This document shows positions 27,980 through 37,682 of a DNA stretch of 64,000 bases, in pieces (within the stretch, counting starts at the first letter, position 1; each line of letters starts with the position of its first letter). The notes under the pieces are model-generated. The model saw nothing but the letters and a program-made list of their open reading frames with translations, was not told the origin of the DNA and did not search any database. Made by a program: the position numbers and the translations under genes. This stretch comes from Xanthomonas massiliensis (GTDB taxonomy: Bacteria; Pseudomonadota; Gammaproteobacteria; Xanthomonadales; Xanthomonadaceae), in the NCBI RefSeq assembly GCF_900018785.1, contig NZ_FCOY01000002.1, positions 1 through 64,000 of the forward strand. Direction: 5' to 3'.

Positions 27980-29718
27980 TGAAACGGCGCTACCTTCTTC
28001 TGCTCGACAGCGAACTCAACGGCGCCGGCCGCGCGCGCGCGCCACCGGAAGCGGCGCTACGCGCAGCCGGGATGACATGCAAGATGCGGACGGCCTCGGC
28101 AAGGTTGTTCGTCTCCGCAGGCACGCCCACGGTACCGGTTCCAGGCCATGGCCTGGTCATCGGCCGGCTCTTCGGCAAGGCCGGCGAGCCGATCACGGAA
28201 CTGGACTTCGACGGGACAGCAAGCGAACTGGTCAATCACCTACTGCAGAACGCATGGGGCGAGTACGTAGCCTTCTACGTGGACGAGAGTGGAAGCCTCG
28301 TCCTGCTGCGCGATCCCTCCGGCTCCGTTCCATGCGTCTACGCCCTGAACAAGGGCGAGGGATTCATTACCTCCGACATCACACTCGCGACCAACCTCGG
28401 GCTTCATGTCCGCGAAGTCGACTGGCGAGCCATCGCTCACGGCCTCGCGTTTCCCTACTTCCGGACAGATCGCACCGCGTTGAAGCATGTCCGCGAACTT
28501 CTCCCAGGCAGCACGTTGACCTGCCGGGGACACGATGTCTCGACGCAATCCGCCTGGTCGCCCTGGCGCTTCGTGGCACCCGGCGTCCGGCACGCTGACG
28601 CACTGGCGGCAGCCGACGAAGTGCGAATTGCCGTCTCCAGCGTGGTCACGGCGCTGTCCGCACTGGACGAAAGCTTCATGGTGGAACTGTCGGGCGGGCT
28701 TGATTCTTCCATCGTCGCGGCGTGCCTGCACGAACGGGCATCGCGCGGCACGTTCTGCACACTGGTGATGCCCGTGGCCGGCACCGACGAACGCCCATAC
28801 GCCGAACTGGTAGCGGGCATCCTGGGACGCGAGCTCGTGCCCGTGGAGGTCGGCTTCGACCATGTGCGCTTCGTCTTCCCTCCCCCGCCCTGGTCCGTCG
28901 CGCCCGCAATGGGCATCCTGCAGCACGCGGTCAACGAGGCCTGGAAGGCAGCGGGTGCCCGGCACGGCGTGGATAGCTTCTTCTCGGGCGGTGGCGGCGA
29001 TACCGTCTTCTGCTACCTGAAGACAGCAGCGCCGGCCGCCGATGCTTTCAGGGAACGCGGCACGATGGCAGCTCTCGCCGCCGTCCGCGACCTGTCGGAA
29101 TTGCATCAATGCACGGTCTGGAAGGCCGGGAAGCTCGCACTCCGCAAGCTCCGACACATGCCGCGCACCACGTGGAAGACAGATGGCAGCTTCCTCGATC
29201 CGGCCCACGTTCCGACAGCTCCGGAATACCACCCGTGGCTGGATGCACCACCGGATGCATTGCCTGGCGACCGCGAGAAGATCCAGGACCTCATCGGTAC
29301 GCAACTGTTCCGGGACACGGCGCCACGTGGAGAGGGGCGCACCATGCACTTTCCACTGCTGGCCCAGCCCGTCGTGGAGGCCTGCCTGAAGGTGCCCACC
29401 TGGATGTGGATCTCCGGTGGCCGGAACCGGGCAGTCGCCCGGGACGCCTTTGCCGATCTCCTGCCGCGCGGCATCCTCGATCGGCGCAGCAAAGGCTCGT
29501 ACACCGGCTACATGGCGGCCGTCTATGCACGCAACAAATCCGGTATGCGCCAGTTCCTCGAAGAGGGCGAACTCTGCGCCCACGGCCTGCTCGACCGCTC
29601 CGCATTGGCGGCCTTCTTCGCCAGGGAACTGGCGCCCCGCGACCTGTCGTTCCTGCGCATCTTCGACCTGTGCGCCGCCGAGAACTGGGTGCGACACCAG
29701 GCTCAATCCCCCGCGTGA
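27979..29718 (+). CDS. Lasso peptide macrolactam synthetase C (asparagine synthetase-like)
   Basis: 579 residues. The N-terminal glutaminase-like half has lost the catalytic cysteine at position 2 (it begins MKRRYLLLL), as expected for lasso cyclases. The synthetase half has the PP-loop SGGLDSS at residues 238-244 and a second ATP-site stretch FFSGGGGDTVF. It adenylates the Glu7 side chain and closes the ring with Gly1. It overlaps B by one base at its start. Its 3' end overlaps the convergent isopeptidase gene by 16 bases. Confidence 0.93.
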   Translation: MKRRYLLLLDSELNGAGRARAPPEAALRAAGMTCKMRTASARLFVSAGTPTVPVPGHGLVIGRLFGKAGEPITELDFDGTASELVNHLLQNAWGEYVAFYVDESGSLVLLRDPSGSVPCVYALNKGEGFITSDITLATNLGLHVREVDWRAIAHGLAFPYFRTDRTALKHVRELLPGSTLTCRGHDVSTQSAWSPWRFVAPGVRHADALAAADEVRIAVSSVVTALSALDESFMVELSGGLDSSIVAACLHERASRGTFCTLVMPVAGTDERPYAELVAGILGRELVPVEVGFDHVRFVFPPPPWSVAPAMGILQHAVNEAWKAAGARHGVDSFFSGGGGDTVFCYLKTAAPAADAFRERGTMAALAAVRDLSELHQCTVWKAGKLALRKLRHMPRTTWKTDGSFLDPAHVPTAPEYHPWLDAPPDALPGDREKIQDLIGTQLFRDTAPRGEGRTMHFPLLAQPVVEACLKVPTWMWISGGRNRAVARDAFADLLPRGILDRRSKGSYTGYMAAVYARNKSGMRQFLEEGELCAHGLLDRSALAAFFARELAPRDLSFLRIFDLCAAENWVRHQAQSPA

Positions 29719-31877
29719 TCAACAGCAGCCCGTGCACCCTCCGACTTCATCCGCCGCCAAGCACGGTACTGCCCGGCCTTGTCCGGACTCGGGTCCTCGT
29801 AGCCCTGCAGCCAGAAGCGGAACCAGTCGGTGTTGCGCTCGTACACCGCCAGCTTGTGCCGCGGCTGGAACTTGATGTGCGCCTCCTCGGGGAACACGTA
29901 TAGGTCCCCCTGGTGCCTGCGCAGCAAGGGCACCGCATAGTCCAGCAGCATCCGGAACTCCTGCTCCGGCAATTGGAACAGGATCGGTGCGCGGATCCTG
30001 TCGAGCTGGAACACCGGCGATATCTCCCTCCATCGCCCGGGCGTTTCCTCGGGCGCTCCGAGCTGCCACATCTGCCCAAGCTGGGAACGGAAGGTGTCGC
30101 GCAGGCTGTTGAGGAGGTAGTAGCTCGGCGTCGTGGAGATACTGCTGACGGACGCGGCCGCAATCACGTCCGAGTGTGCGAGCGTCCATAGCGTCACTTC
30201 ACTGCCGTAGCTGAGCCCACCCATGCCCACTCGCCTGCGATCGATGCGCCCCTGCTCAGACAGGAGCGCCACCACGCTTTCCACCGCCGCACGGCCCTGG
30301 TCATGGCGTTCCACGTAATCCAGGCGGAAGCCGGGCAGCGCATTGATGCACAGCGCCGAGATGCCCTGCTCGGCCAGCGAAGCCAGAGCCCACTCGTCGC
30401 CCAGGCCACCACGCAGGAAACCCTGGCAGGTATAGAACGTGACGAACAGTGGCGGCGGATCGCTCCCGCCCACACCCTGCGCCTCGAACAGCTGGCCGGT
30501 GAACTCCCTGCCCTGCCCGTCCTTCCAGCGCAACAACCTCGCCGGCGCGGTGGCCGCGATGTCGGCTTCCAGCCCCTTGTTCGGCTCGAACAGGATCCGG
30601 CGCTGCCCGCTCTCGATGTCGATCGCTTCCAGGCGCGGCGGACGATCGGCCTCGGCCGCAACGCACACCAGCGTGTCGGCCGACAACGCGCACGGGACGT
30701 CCCAGTGGCGCTGGCTTCCGCTCACGAGCCCGTCCGACACCACGATGGGATGGACGATGCCCGTGGCGACGTTCCATCGGTAGATCGACTGCGCGCGCCC
30801 CCGGTCGTAGTCGGTCGTCGTGAACACGACCTCGTCGCTTCCCGGCCGCCAGCGGATGTCGGCGATGGTCCGCTGCCGGCAAAGTGCATCCGTGCAACGC
30901 AACGGGCGCGAGGACCGCCTGTCCGGCAGCACCGCCAGCTCGGCGTCCGGCCGCTGCAGCATGCCGGCCTCCGCATTCCCGGCCGACAGCAGTACGGCGA
31001 TACGTCCGTCGCCCGGATGAAGGGCGAGCTTCGTCGGCTCGGGCAGCTTCCGGGACAGGTCGGCCGGGGTCGGCGGCGGCAATGGTGCCTCCGACGACGG
31101 CAACTCCCGCGTCGCCCGGGTGGCCAGGTCGACGGCCTTCCAGCGGTCCGGCACCTTGGCCAGCAACGGCCCGGTCGAGAACCAGTCGCCCAGGAACCGT
31201 TGCGTGGCCGCTCGCCCCTCGACCCTGCTGGAACGGAACAAGCCACCGGCCATCACCACCGAGTCGTCGATGCGCACGCCCTGGTCGTACTCGGACAGCT
31301 CGGCGGCAACGACCTCCTCCCGCGTGGCACCGACGCTGTAGCGCAGCGTCCGGCCATCGCCATCCAGCTCGAAGTCGCGCACGTCCGCGCTGTCGGAGGT
31401 GACCTCACGCACCTCGGACCCGTCCGCCGCCGCGCGCCAGACCGAGATCCGGCCATCGAGCCGCGCACGGTAGTAGATCCATCGCCCGTCCGGCGACCAG
31501 GTGACCGGCGATGGCAGCACCAAACCCGTGACGTATTCGCGCAACGGCTCTCCGCCATCGGCAACACGACGTGGAGGCGTCCGCCCATCCAGGCGTTGTA
31601 CGTACCACGTGGTGTCGTAGGTATTGCGCTCGACCGACGCCTGCTCCACCCGGAACGCCACCTGGCGCCCATCGGGCGAGATCGCCGGATTGCCCAGATC
31701 GCTTACCTCCAGCAGGCGCCGTGGCGAGATCGTGCCCGCATGCGAATCGTGGCCGATGGCGGCGCCCGCCAGCAGGACAGACAGGGCGAGCCAGCGCACA
31801 TGACGCGCCCCGGCCGCCGCGTCCATCACGCGTACCGCCACTGCCGCCCACGGAGCCAGTGGGAAACGGTTATGCAC
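29703..31877 (-). CDS. Lasso peptide isopeptidase (S9-like)
   Basis: 724 residues from a GTG start; AGGGGGAG lies 5 bases upstream, so I prefer it over the ATG at 31826. A signal-like hydrophobic stretch (WLALSVLLAGAAIG) is followed by a seven-bladed propeller region and an alpha/beta-hydrolase domain. The nucleophile is Ser556 in GGLSYGSE. Glu638 or Glu640 (LPEQEF) and His667 (EEAHIKF) complete the triad. The Ser-to-His distance of 111 residues equals that of AtxE2 as I recall it. It linearises the lasso by cutting the isopeptide bond. The gene is coupled to the upstream TonB receptor, so import and cleavage are likely linked. Confidence 0.92.
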   Translation of the reverse strand: MHNRFPLAPWAAVAVRVMDAAAGARHVRWLALSVLLAGAAIGHDSHAGTISPRRLLEVSDLGNPAISPDGRQVAFRVEQASVERNTYDTTWYVQRLDGRTPPRRVADGGEPLREYVTGLVLPSPVTWSPDGRWIYYRARLDGRISVWRAAADGSEVREVTSDSADVRDFELDGDGRTLRYSVGATREEVVAAELSEYDQGVRIDDSVVMAGGLFRSSRVEGRAATQRFLGDWFSTGPLLAKVPDRWKAVDLATRATRELPSSEAPLPPPTPADLSRKLPEPTKLALHPGDGRIAVLLSAGNAEAGMLQRPDAELAVLPDRRSSRPLRCTDALCRQRTIADIRWRPGSDEVVFTTTDYDRGRAQSIYRWNVATGIVHPIVVSDGLVSGSQRHWDVPCALSADTLVCVAAEADRPPRLEAIDIESGQRRILFEPNKGLEADIAATAPARLLRWKDGQGREFTGQLFEAQGVGGSDPPPLFVTFYTCQGFLRGGLGDEWALASLAEQGISALCINALPGFRLDYVERHDQGRAAVESVVALLSEQGRIDRRRVGMGGLSYGSEVTLWTLAHSDVIAAASVSSISTTPSYYLLNSLRDTFRSQLGQMWQLGAPEETPGRWREISPVFQLDRIRAPILFQLPEQEFRMLLDYAVPLLRRHQGDLYVFPEEAHIKFQPRHKLAVYERNTDWFRFWLQGYEDPSPDKAGQYRAWRRMKSEGARAAVDHAGD

Positions 31878-31888
31878 GATCGCTCCCC

Positions 31889-34294
31889 CTACCAGTGCGC
31901 CGAGAGCGAGGCGCTGACGAACCGCCCTATCGCCGAATAGTTGGTGGCGTCGTAGGGCACGTAAGTCGCGACCGCGGGGGCATACAGCGGCGGCGCGCGG
32001 TCCAGCAGGTTCTGCACCGACAGCCCGAGCGTCATCTCCGGGATGCCACCGCCGCGCCTGCCGAAGACATAGCTCATCGTGGCATCCACCGTGGTGAACG
32101 AAGCGGTCTTTCCCGCCGTCGATCCGAGATGACTGGTCACGCCGCTGGTGTGGTTGGCGAAGCCCGAGGTCGTGAAGCCGCCCGATGTCCACACCGCACC
32201 CAGGCGGCCGTTGAACCTCGCAGGATTGGCGAGTGTTCCCGCGAGCGCATACTCGGGCTGGCCGGCGCTGGTCTTCTGCGTGCTGTCGAGCCAGCTGGAC
32301 GAGCCACGGATCGTCAATTGGCCGCTACCGAGATCGAACCGGTACGAACCCGACAGGTCTACGCCCTTGATCCGCTGCCGTGCCGCGTTCACGTACTGGT
32401 CGCGGATGATCGCCACCACGTTGGCCGGGTCGAAGGCCACGCCGGACAGGTTGTAGAAGGCGCTGCCGTAGACCGCGAGCACGTCCGCCACCTGCCCCGG
32501 CGTCGGCGCAAGGTCCACGAACTCCGCATAGGCCGGGTTGCTCAACGCCTGCAGGTAGTTGACCGGCTCGACCACCCGATCGGTGTAGTCGATGTCGAAC
32601 CAGGTCGCCTCGGCCTCGAATCCGGGCAACGCCTCCGGATGCAACGCCAGCGCGGCCGCCCAGGTGCGTGCCCGCTCGGCCTGCAGCTCGGTGTTGCCAC
32701 CATAGGACATCAGCACGGTGTCATCGGCGGAACTCCCGCTCGCACCGACCGCGGAAGCGCTCCACAGGTAGGCCATCCTGTCCTGGTGGCGTTGCAGCAG
32801 GGTTGGCGCCTTGAACGATTTCCCCCAGGAGGCCTTGAACGTGAGGTCGGCATTGGGATCGTAGATCAGGCCCAGCTTCGGCGTGGTGACCCGGCCGAAG
32901 CTGTCGTAGTCCTCGCCACGGATCGCCGCGCTGAATTCCAGGCGGTGGATGCCCGCGATGCCGGACGAAGGCGAGACGAACGGGAGGCCAAGTTCGGCGT
33001 ACGCAGACCGGGCGCGCTCGCTGCCGCCGTAGGGCGTGCCGGAAATGTTGGGACGGTAGCGGAACTCGTCCTTTCGGGAACCGACGCCGATCGCCAAGCG
33101 TGCCTCCCCTCCTCCAAGCGGGAACAGCGGGCCTTCCGCACCGATCTCGTAGGAAAGGCTCTCGTTGCAATAGCAGGTCTGCGTCGCCAGGCGGCTTCCC
33201 GTCGCGGACACGAGATAGCGCTCGTCGATGTTCTCGTCCTTGCCATGCGCCCCACCGAGGGTGAGGGACCAATCGTTGCGGAGAAAGAACGCGATGCTGG
33301 GCGAGACCAGCGTGATCGACGTCTCCGGGGTGTAACGGTAATAGGACCCCGCCTGGCTGACGTACCGTTCCATGTCGCGATCGGTCCTGAGCGCATCGAG
33401 CCGCAGCTCGGCCACGTCGCTCACCGACTGGTGAAGGCTGACCAGGCCGCTGCGCGTGTCGCTGCCGCCATAGATCGTGTACGGCTCGACCAGGTGACGG
33501 GTATAGCGGCGCTGGCGCGCCTGGATGGGGTCGGACGACGTGTCCTTGAAGGTGGCGATCAGCCCACCGCTGGACCACGCGGTACCGGCGGTCGCGCTGT
33601 ACTCGCGCGTGGCCAGGCCGCCGTCCGTCGCGCCGCCGTAGCGTGCCCCCACGGCCACGCCGTCGAAATCGCGTTTCAGGACCACGTTGGCCACGCCGCC
33701 CACGGCATCGGAACCGTAGATCGCCGAGGCACCGTCGGGGATGATCTCCAGGCGCTCGACCGCCTCCACCGGGATTGCGCTGATGTCCACCGCCTGCGAG
33801 AACCCGTCGTAGGCGAGCCGCCGCCCGTTGAGCAGGGTCAACGACGCATCGGCGCCCAGCCCACGCAGGTTCAACGAGGAGCCACCGGTGAGGTCCTGGT
33901 TGCCCACGCCGCTCGCGGCGCCGGTCACGCCCGGGTTCTGCCCGCCCGAGAAGTTCTGCGGCAGGCTACGGATGACCTCGCCCAGATCGGTGAAGCCCTC
34001 CTCCCGGATGCGCTCGCTGCCGATGGTGATCACCGGCGATGGCGTCGTGCCGCCGCGGATGCGCGTGCCGGTGACCGTTATCGCCTCAAGCTCCGTTGCT
34101 ACCGATGCCGCTTGCGACCCGGGCTTCGGCGAATGCCTCGGTTCGGAGTCTTCAGGCCGCGGGCCTTCCTCCGGATTCCTGGTTACGGCCGGGGCGCCTG
34201 CTTCGGCCTCCTGGGCCAGGGTCAGCGCGCTGGTGCCGGAGGCCATGGCGAACAGAGCCATGGAAATGGCATCACGTAATGCTCGTTTCTTCAT
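31889..34294 (-). CDS. TonB-dependent receptor of the lasso cluster
   Basis: 801 residues. A signal peptide (MKKRALRDAISMALFAMASG) is followed by a disordered Glu/Pro-rich lead, a TonB-box-like LEAITVTGTRIRGG, and a plug with SLNLRGLGADASLTLLNGRR and IPDGASAIYGSDAVGGVANVVL, typical of the oar/iroN-like receptors of Xanthomonadales. The barrel ends in W. The stop is 11 bases before the isopeptidase GTG, with that gene's ribosome site in between. In characterised clusters such receptors retrieve the cognate lasso peptide, so self-import is the leading idea, not proven here. Confidence 0.93.
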   Translation of the reverse strand: MKKRALRDAISMALFAMASGTSALTLAQEAEAGAPAVTRNPEEGPRPEDSEPRHSPKPGSQAASVATELEAITVTGTRIRGGTTPSPVITIGSERIREEGFTDLGEVIRSLPQNFSGGQNPGVTGAASGVGNQDLTGGSSLNLRGLGADASLTLLNGRRLAYDGFSQAVDISAIPVEAVERLEIIPDGASAIYGSDAVGGVANVVLKRDFDGVAVGARYGGATDGGLATREYSATAGTAWSSGGLIATFKDTSSDPIQARQRRYTRHLVEPYTIYGGSDTRSGLVSLHQSVSDVAELRLDALRTDRDMERYVSQAGSYYRYTPETSITLVSPSIAFFLRNDWSLTLGGAHGKDENIDERYLVSATGSRLATQTCYCNESLSYEIGAEGPLFPLGGGEARLAIGVGSRKDEFRYRPNISGTPYGGSERARSAYAELGLPFVSPSSGIAGIHRLEFSAAIRGEDYDSFGRVTTPKLGLIYDPNADLTFKASWGKSFKAPTLLQRHQDRMAYLWSASAVGASGSSADDTVLMSYGGNTELQAERARTWAAALALHPEALPGFEAEATWFDIDYTDRVVEPVNYLQALSNPAYAEFVDLAPTPGQVADVLAVYGSAFYNLSGVAFDPANVVAIIRDQYVNAARQRIKGVDLSGSYRFDLGSGQLTIRGSSSWLDSTQKTSAGQPEYALAGTLANPARFNGRLGAVWTSGGFTTSGFANHTSGVTSHLGSTAGKTASFTTVDATMSYVFGRRGGGIPEMTLGLSVQNLLDRAPPLYAPAVATYVPYDATNYSAIGRFVSASLSAHW

Positions 34295-34678
34295 GCTGGG
34301 TCCTTTGGATTCCGCCTGGTTGGTCTTCCGGCATGTCGTTGCGGGGCGTTCTTCCGCGACCAGGGCACAGGCAGGACCGGATCCGCATCGCATCCGCACG
34401 CGGACACGTGACCTCCGCAGAACGCCCCTGTCCCACCTTCGAATCCATGCCCACGGCGTAGCCAGCCCCATTCCTGCGCTGGCTACCCACCGCCCCGGTG
34501 CATCCCCGGCCCCGCCACGCCATCCAGATATGGATTTGCCCGAGCCCTCTGCCGGGCAACACGCATTGGGTGACATACAGTTAACCCAATACGCACATAA
34601 AGCTACGTTTAACGTAGTATCGAAGTCAAGTGCTATTCCGGAAGCTTCCCTGCATGGAAGTCCCGGACGCGCACGCAC
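34295..34678. other. Intergenic regulatory region between TonB receptor and XRE gene
   Basis: 384 bases between divergent genes. The end near the XRE gene is AT-rich and holds the two dyads annotated separately. The part near the receptor carries its ribosome site (AAAGGACC before the ATG). No gene was seen. Confidence 0.6.
34565..34617. promoter_or_regulatory. Two adjacent operator-like dyads
   Basis: The first dyad is ATTGGGT (34565-34571) and ACCCAAT (34584-34590), perfect 7-base arms. The second is CTACGT (34603-34608) and ACGTAG (34612-34617) around TTA. They lie 62-114 bases upstream of the XRE gene in an AT-rich patch and could be autoregulatory sites of that protein or receptor control sites. 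Confidence 0.5.
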
Positions 34679-34963
34679 TTGGCTGAGAAGAGACAGCTCC
34701 CCGTCTACAGCCGCCGGCTGCGCGAGGCACGGGAGGCCTATGGCATCTCGCAGCGCAACCTGGGCATCAAGGCCGGGCTGGACGACTTCGTCGCCAGCGC
34801 CCGCGTCAACCGTTACGAGACCGGCGTCCACCAGCCCGACCTGCAGACCCTGCAACGGCTGGCGGAGGTCCTCGACCTGCCGCTGGCCTACTTCTACGCC
34901 GAGGACGACGAGCTCGCGCGGCTGATCTCCGGCTTCAAGCGCCAGGACAAGCACAAGCGCTGA
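34679..34963 (+). CDS. XRE-family helix-turn-helix regulator
   Basis: 94 residues from a TTG start; there is no in-frame ATG or GTG upstream, and the sequence MAEKRQLPVYSRRLREAREA begins the fold properly. The HTH_3 domain spans about residues 11-72 (ISQRNLGIKAGLDD, VNRYETGVHQPDLQTLQRLAEVLDLPLAYFY). The tail is basic. It sits 103 bases before the restriction-modification methylase on the same strand, so it may be that system's controller protein. It is also divergent from the lasso receptor, so control of that gene is possible. Confidence 0.85.
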   Translation: MAEKRQLPVYSRRLREAREAYGISQRNLGIKAGLDDFVASARVNRYETGVHQPDLQTLQRLAEVLDLPLAYFYAEDDELARLISGFKRQDKHKR

Positions 34964-35066
34964 CGCCGGAGGCAATATCGGCCCGTGAGACTGGCATGGT
35001 AAAAAGTACGCAGCGGCCCGGCCCGTCCATCGTGGACCGGCTGGGCCATCGCACGGATGAAAGACC

Positions 35067-36724
35067 ATGACAGGTGACAAGAAGAAGCCTGCCGCTGCCC
35101 GCCGTGCCCCGGCCAAGAACGAGGGGCAGTCGCAGGCGCCCCGCTCGATCGAGAACGAACGCGAACTGGTGGCGCTGTGCCTGGCGCTGCTGGGGCCGCG
35201 TCCATCGCTTTCTCCAGCGGAGCGGGTGCTTGCCAGGGGAGTAAGGCCCCTGGCCGAGCCGATGCTGGTCGAGCGGATGCGGGACGACATCCACAACGGC
35301 GCGGACCCGCTCGGCGAGGTTTTCCTGCGCCTGCGCACGCCCGCGGCCCGCCGTGGCATGGGCGCCGTCTATACCCCCGACCCCATCATCCACTCCATGC
35401 TGGTTTGGGCCGCCGGGCAGTGCACGCCGCAACGCGTGGTGGATCCAGGCGCGGGTTCGGGCCGCTACCTCGTGGCCGCCGCGAAGCGGTTTCCCGGGGC
35501 GCAGCTGGTCGGCGTGGAGCTGGACCCGCTCGCGGCCCTCATGCTGCGAGCGAACATCGCGGTGCATGGGCTGGACAAGCGCGCCACTGTGCTGGTGGAG
35601 GATTTCCGCCTCGCCGAGCTTCCCCGGATCCAAGGCCGGACTCTCTACCTGGGCACCCCCCCCTATGTGCGTCACCACGACATCGGCGAGGACTGGAAGC
35701 AGTGGTTCGCGGTGTCGGCGAAGGAATATGGGGTCAAGGCGAGCAAGCTGGCCGGCCTGCATATCCACTTCTTCCTGCGTGCATTGCAGCTGGCCAGACC
35801 TGGCGACGTGGGCACCTTCATCACCTCCGCCGAGTGGCTGGATGTGAACTACGGCGCCACCCTGCGCCGCCTGCTGGCCGAGCGGCTGGGCGGCGTCGCC
35901 ATCCATGTGCTCGATGCCCGTGCCCGGCCATTCGAAGGTGTCGCCACCACTGGCGCCATCACCTGCTTCAAGGTGGGCGAGCAGTCGCAAGGGCTGCGGG
36001 TTCGTTCGGTGGAAAGCCTGGAAACCCTGAACGGCCTGAGCAAGGGCGACGTGGTGCCGTGGGAGCAAGTGCGCAGCGCTGCCCGCTGGTCTCCCCTGTT
36101 CCGCCCGTCACGCCCTGTCCCGGAAGGCTATGTGGAGCTGGGCGAACTGTGCCGGGTGCATCGCGGCCAGGTCACGGGGGGAACAGCGTCTGGATTGCCG
36201 GCAAGCATGCCGCCGACCTTCCCGAAAGCGTGCTGTTGCCCACCATCACCAAGGCGCGTGACCTGCTTTCGGCCGGCGAGCGATTGAACGACCCGGACCT
36301 GCTGCGACGCGTCATCGACATTCCATCGGACCTCGACCAGTTGGACGACGAGGCCAGGAAATCAGTGGAACGCTTTCTGAAATGGGCCAAGACCCAGGGC
36401 GCCGACGGTTCCTACATCGCTCTTCACCGGCGTGCCTGGTGGTCGGTTGGCCTCAAGACGCCCGCCCCCATCCTCTCGACCTACATGGCCCGTCGCGCTC
36501 CCGCCTTCGTGCGCAACCTGTGCGGTGCCCGGCACATCAACGTGGCCCATGGAATCTATCCGCGCCAGGAGCTCCCGGCGTCTTCGCTGGACGCGCTGGC
36601 CGCTTGGCTTCGCGGCAACGTCGTCACCGACGATGGCCGCACCTATGCCGGCGGCCTGACCAAGTTCGAACCCGGGGAACTGGAACGGGTGCTGGTCCCG
36701 GACCTGGAGGTGCTGACGGCATGA
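35067..36724 (+). pseudogene. XamI-like adenine DNA methyltransferase, frameshifted at ~36176-36181
   Basis: The N-terminal part reads in one frame to about 36180 and the rest in the next, ending at 36724. Adding one G to the run of six G at 36176-36181 restores about 552 residues. AdoMet motif I is VVDPGAGSG (near residue 130). The catalytic motif IV reads GTPPYVRHH, where N/D/S-PPY is expected; Thr in place of Asn is odd, and a C-run follows directly. The gene overlaps the XamI-type endonuclease by ATGA. Both oddities sit in homopolymers, so sequencing error is plausible. If real, the host would carry an endonuclease without a working partner. Confidence 0.82.
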
Positions 36725-37644
36725 CCCCGGCCCGGCCGCCGCGCTGGAGCACCGACGAACTGGCGCAGGATGTCGCGCTGGCGTTGGACGATTTCCGCCG
36801 GGAACGGCTCGGGGAGCTGCTGGCGAACTGGAAGACGACGGTCCACCGCTGTCGCGCGCAGGTCCGCAGGTCGTTTCGCGAAACGGGATTGCGCCAGCCT
36901 GTCCGCCCACCCTCCCGGGTGATCGCGCAGCTGTACGCGCACGACTTGGGCGAGCCGTTGCGCTACCTCGCCGCGCCTCCCATTTCCCATGACGACCTGA
37001 AGGCCCTGGCCGGCTCGACCCTGGCGCCCGCGGCACTGCGGCGCGACCCTCACGCGGCGCGCAACGTGTTGCGCACTCTCCTGCAGACGCTGGATCCGAT
37101 CCGGTTCCCATGGGTGCACAGGAACACCCGCGCGCAGGCTTCCGAATGGCGCGCCGCCATCCAGGCGACGGCCGTACTGATGGCGGCGCAGCGCGTTGCC
37201 ACCTCGCGGCGGCACCAGGGCAAGAACGGCCAGGAGCAGGCGGCCAAGGACTATCTGGCCAATGTGGTCGGCCTCACCGAAGTGCGGCTCCGCAAGATCG
37301 AGACCCTCTATACGGCACCGGCTCCCGGCGAGTTCTGCGGCGAAAGCGAAGTGGCCGGGCGCAAGGCCGACATCGTCGTGCGCCTGTTCGACGCCCGCCT
37401 GCTGCTCATCGAATGCAAGGTCTCCAACAGCGCCCTGAACAGCGTCAAGCGCGTGAACAAGGATGCCGGCGCCAAGGCCTCCGCATGGATGCAGCGACTG
37501 GGAGACGCGCAGGTGGTTCCGGCCGCACTGCTGTCGGGCGTGTTCAAGGTCCGCAACCTGGAGCAGGCCCAGGCCCTGCGCCTGACGCTGTTCTGGGCGC
37601 ACCGCCTCGAAGATCTCGGCGACTTCATCGTGGCGACCCGGTAG
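36721..37644 (+). CDS. XamI-like type II restriction endonuclease
   Basis: 307 residues, close to the XamI family length. The start overlaps the methylase stop (ATGA). A helical N-terminal region is followed by a PD-(D/E)XK nuclease core: Asp in GRKADIVV and the ECK of LLIECKVSNS. XamI from Xanthomonas recognises GTCGAC (established for the family's namesake); the specificity here is inferred by similarity only. With the preceding methylase it makes a compact type II restriction-modification unit. Confidence 0.87.
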   Translation: MTPARPPRWSTDELAQDVALALDDFRRERLGELLANWKTTVHRCRAQVRRSFRETGLRQPVRPPSRVIAQLYAHDLGEPLRYLAAPPISHDDLKALAGSTLAPAALRRDPHAARNVLRTLLQTLDPIRFPWVHRNTRAQASEWRAAIQATAVLMAAQRVATSRRHQGKNGQEQAAKDYLANVVGLTEVRLRKIETLYTAPAPGEFCGESEVAGRKADIVVRLFDARLLLIECKVSNSALNSVKRVNKDAGAKASAWMQRLGDAQVVPAALLSGVFKVRNLEQAQALRLTLFWAHRLEDLGDFIVATR

Positions 37645-37682
37645 ATGCACGCAGCTCGCACAGCCGTAAGGCGGCTGCGAGC

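Noticed and set aside
31571-34279. 902-codon frame opposite the isopeptidase and lasso TonB receptor
   Set aside because: Antisense shadow with Arg/Gly/Val-rich translation crossing two real genes.
34654-34963. ATG at 34654 as start of the XRE gene
   Set aside because: It is in a different frame from the helix-turn-helix coding frame.
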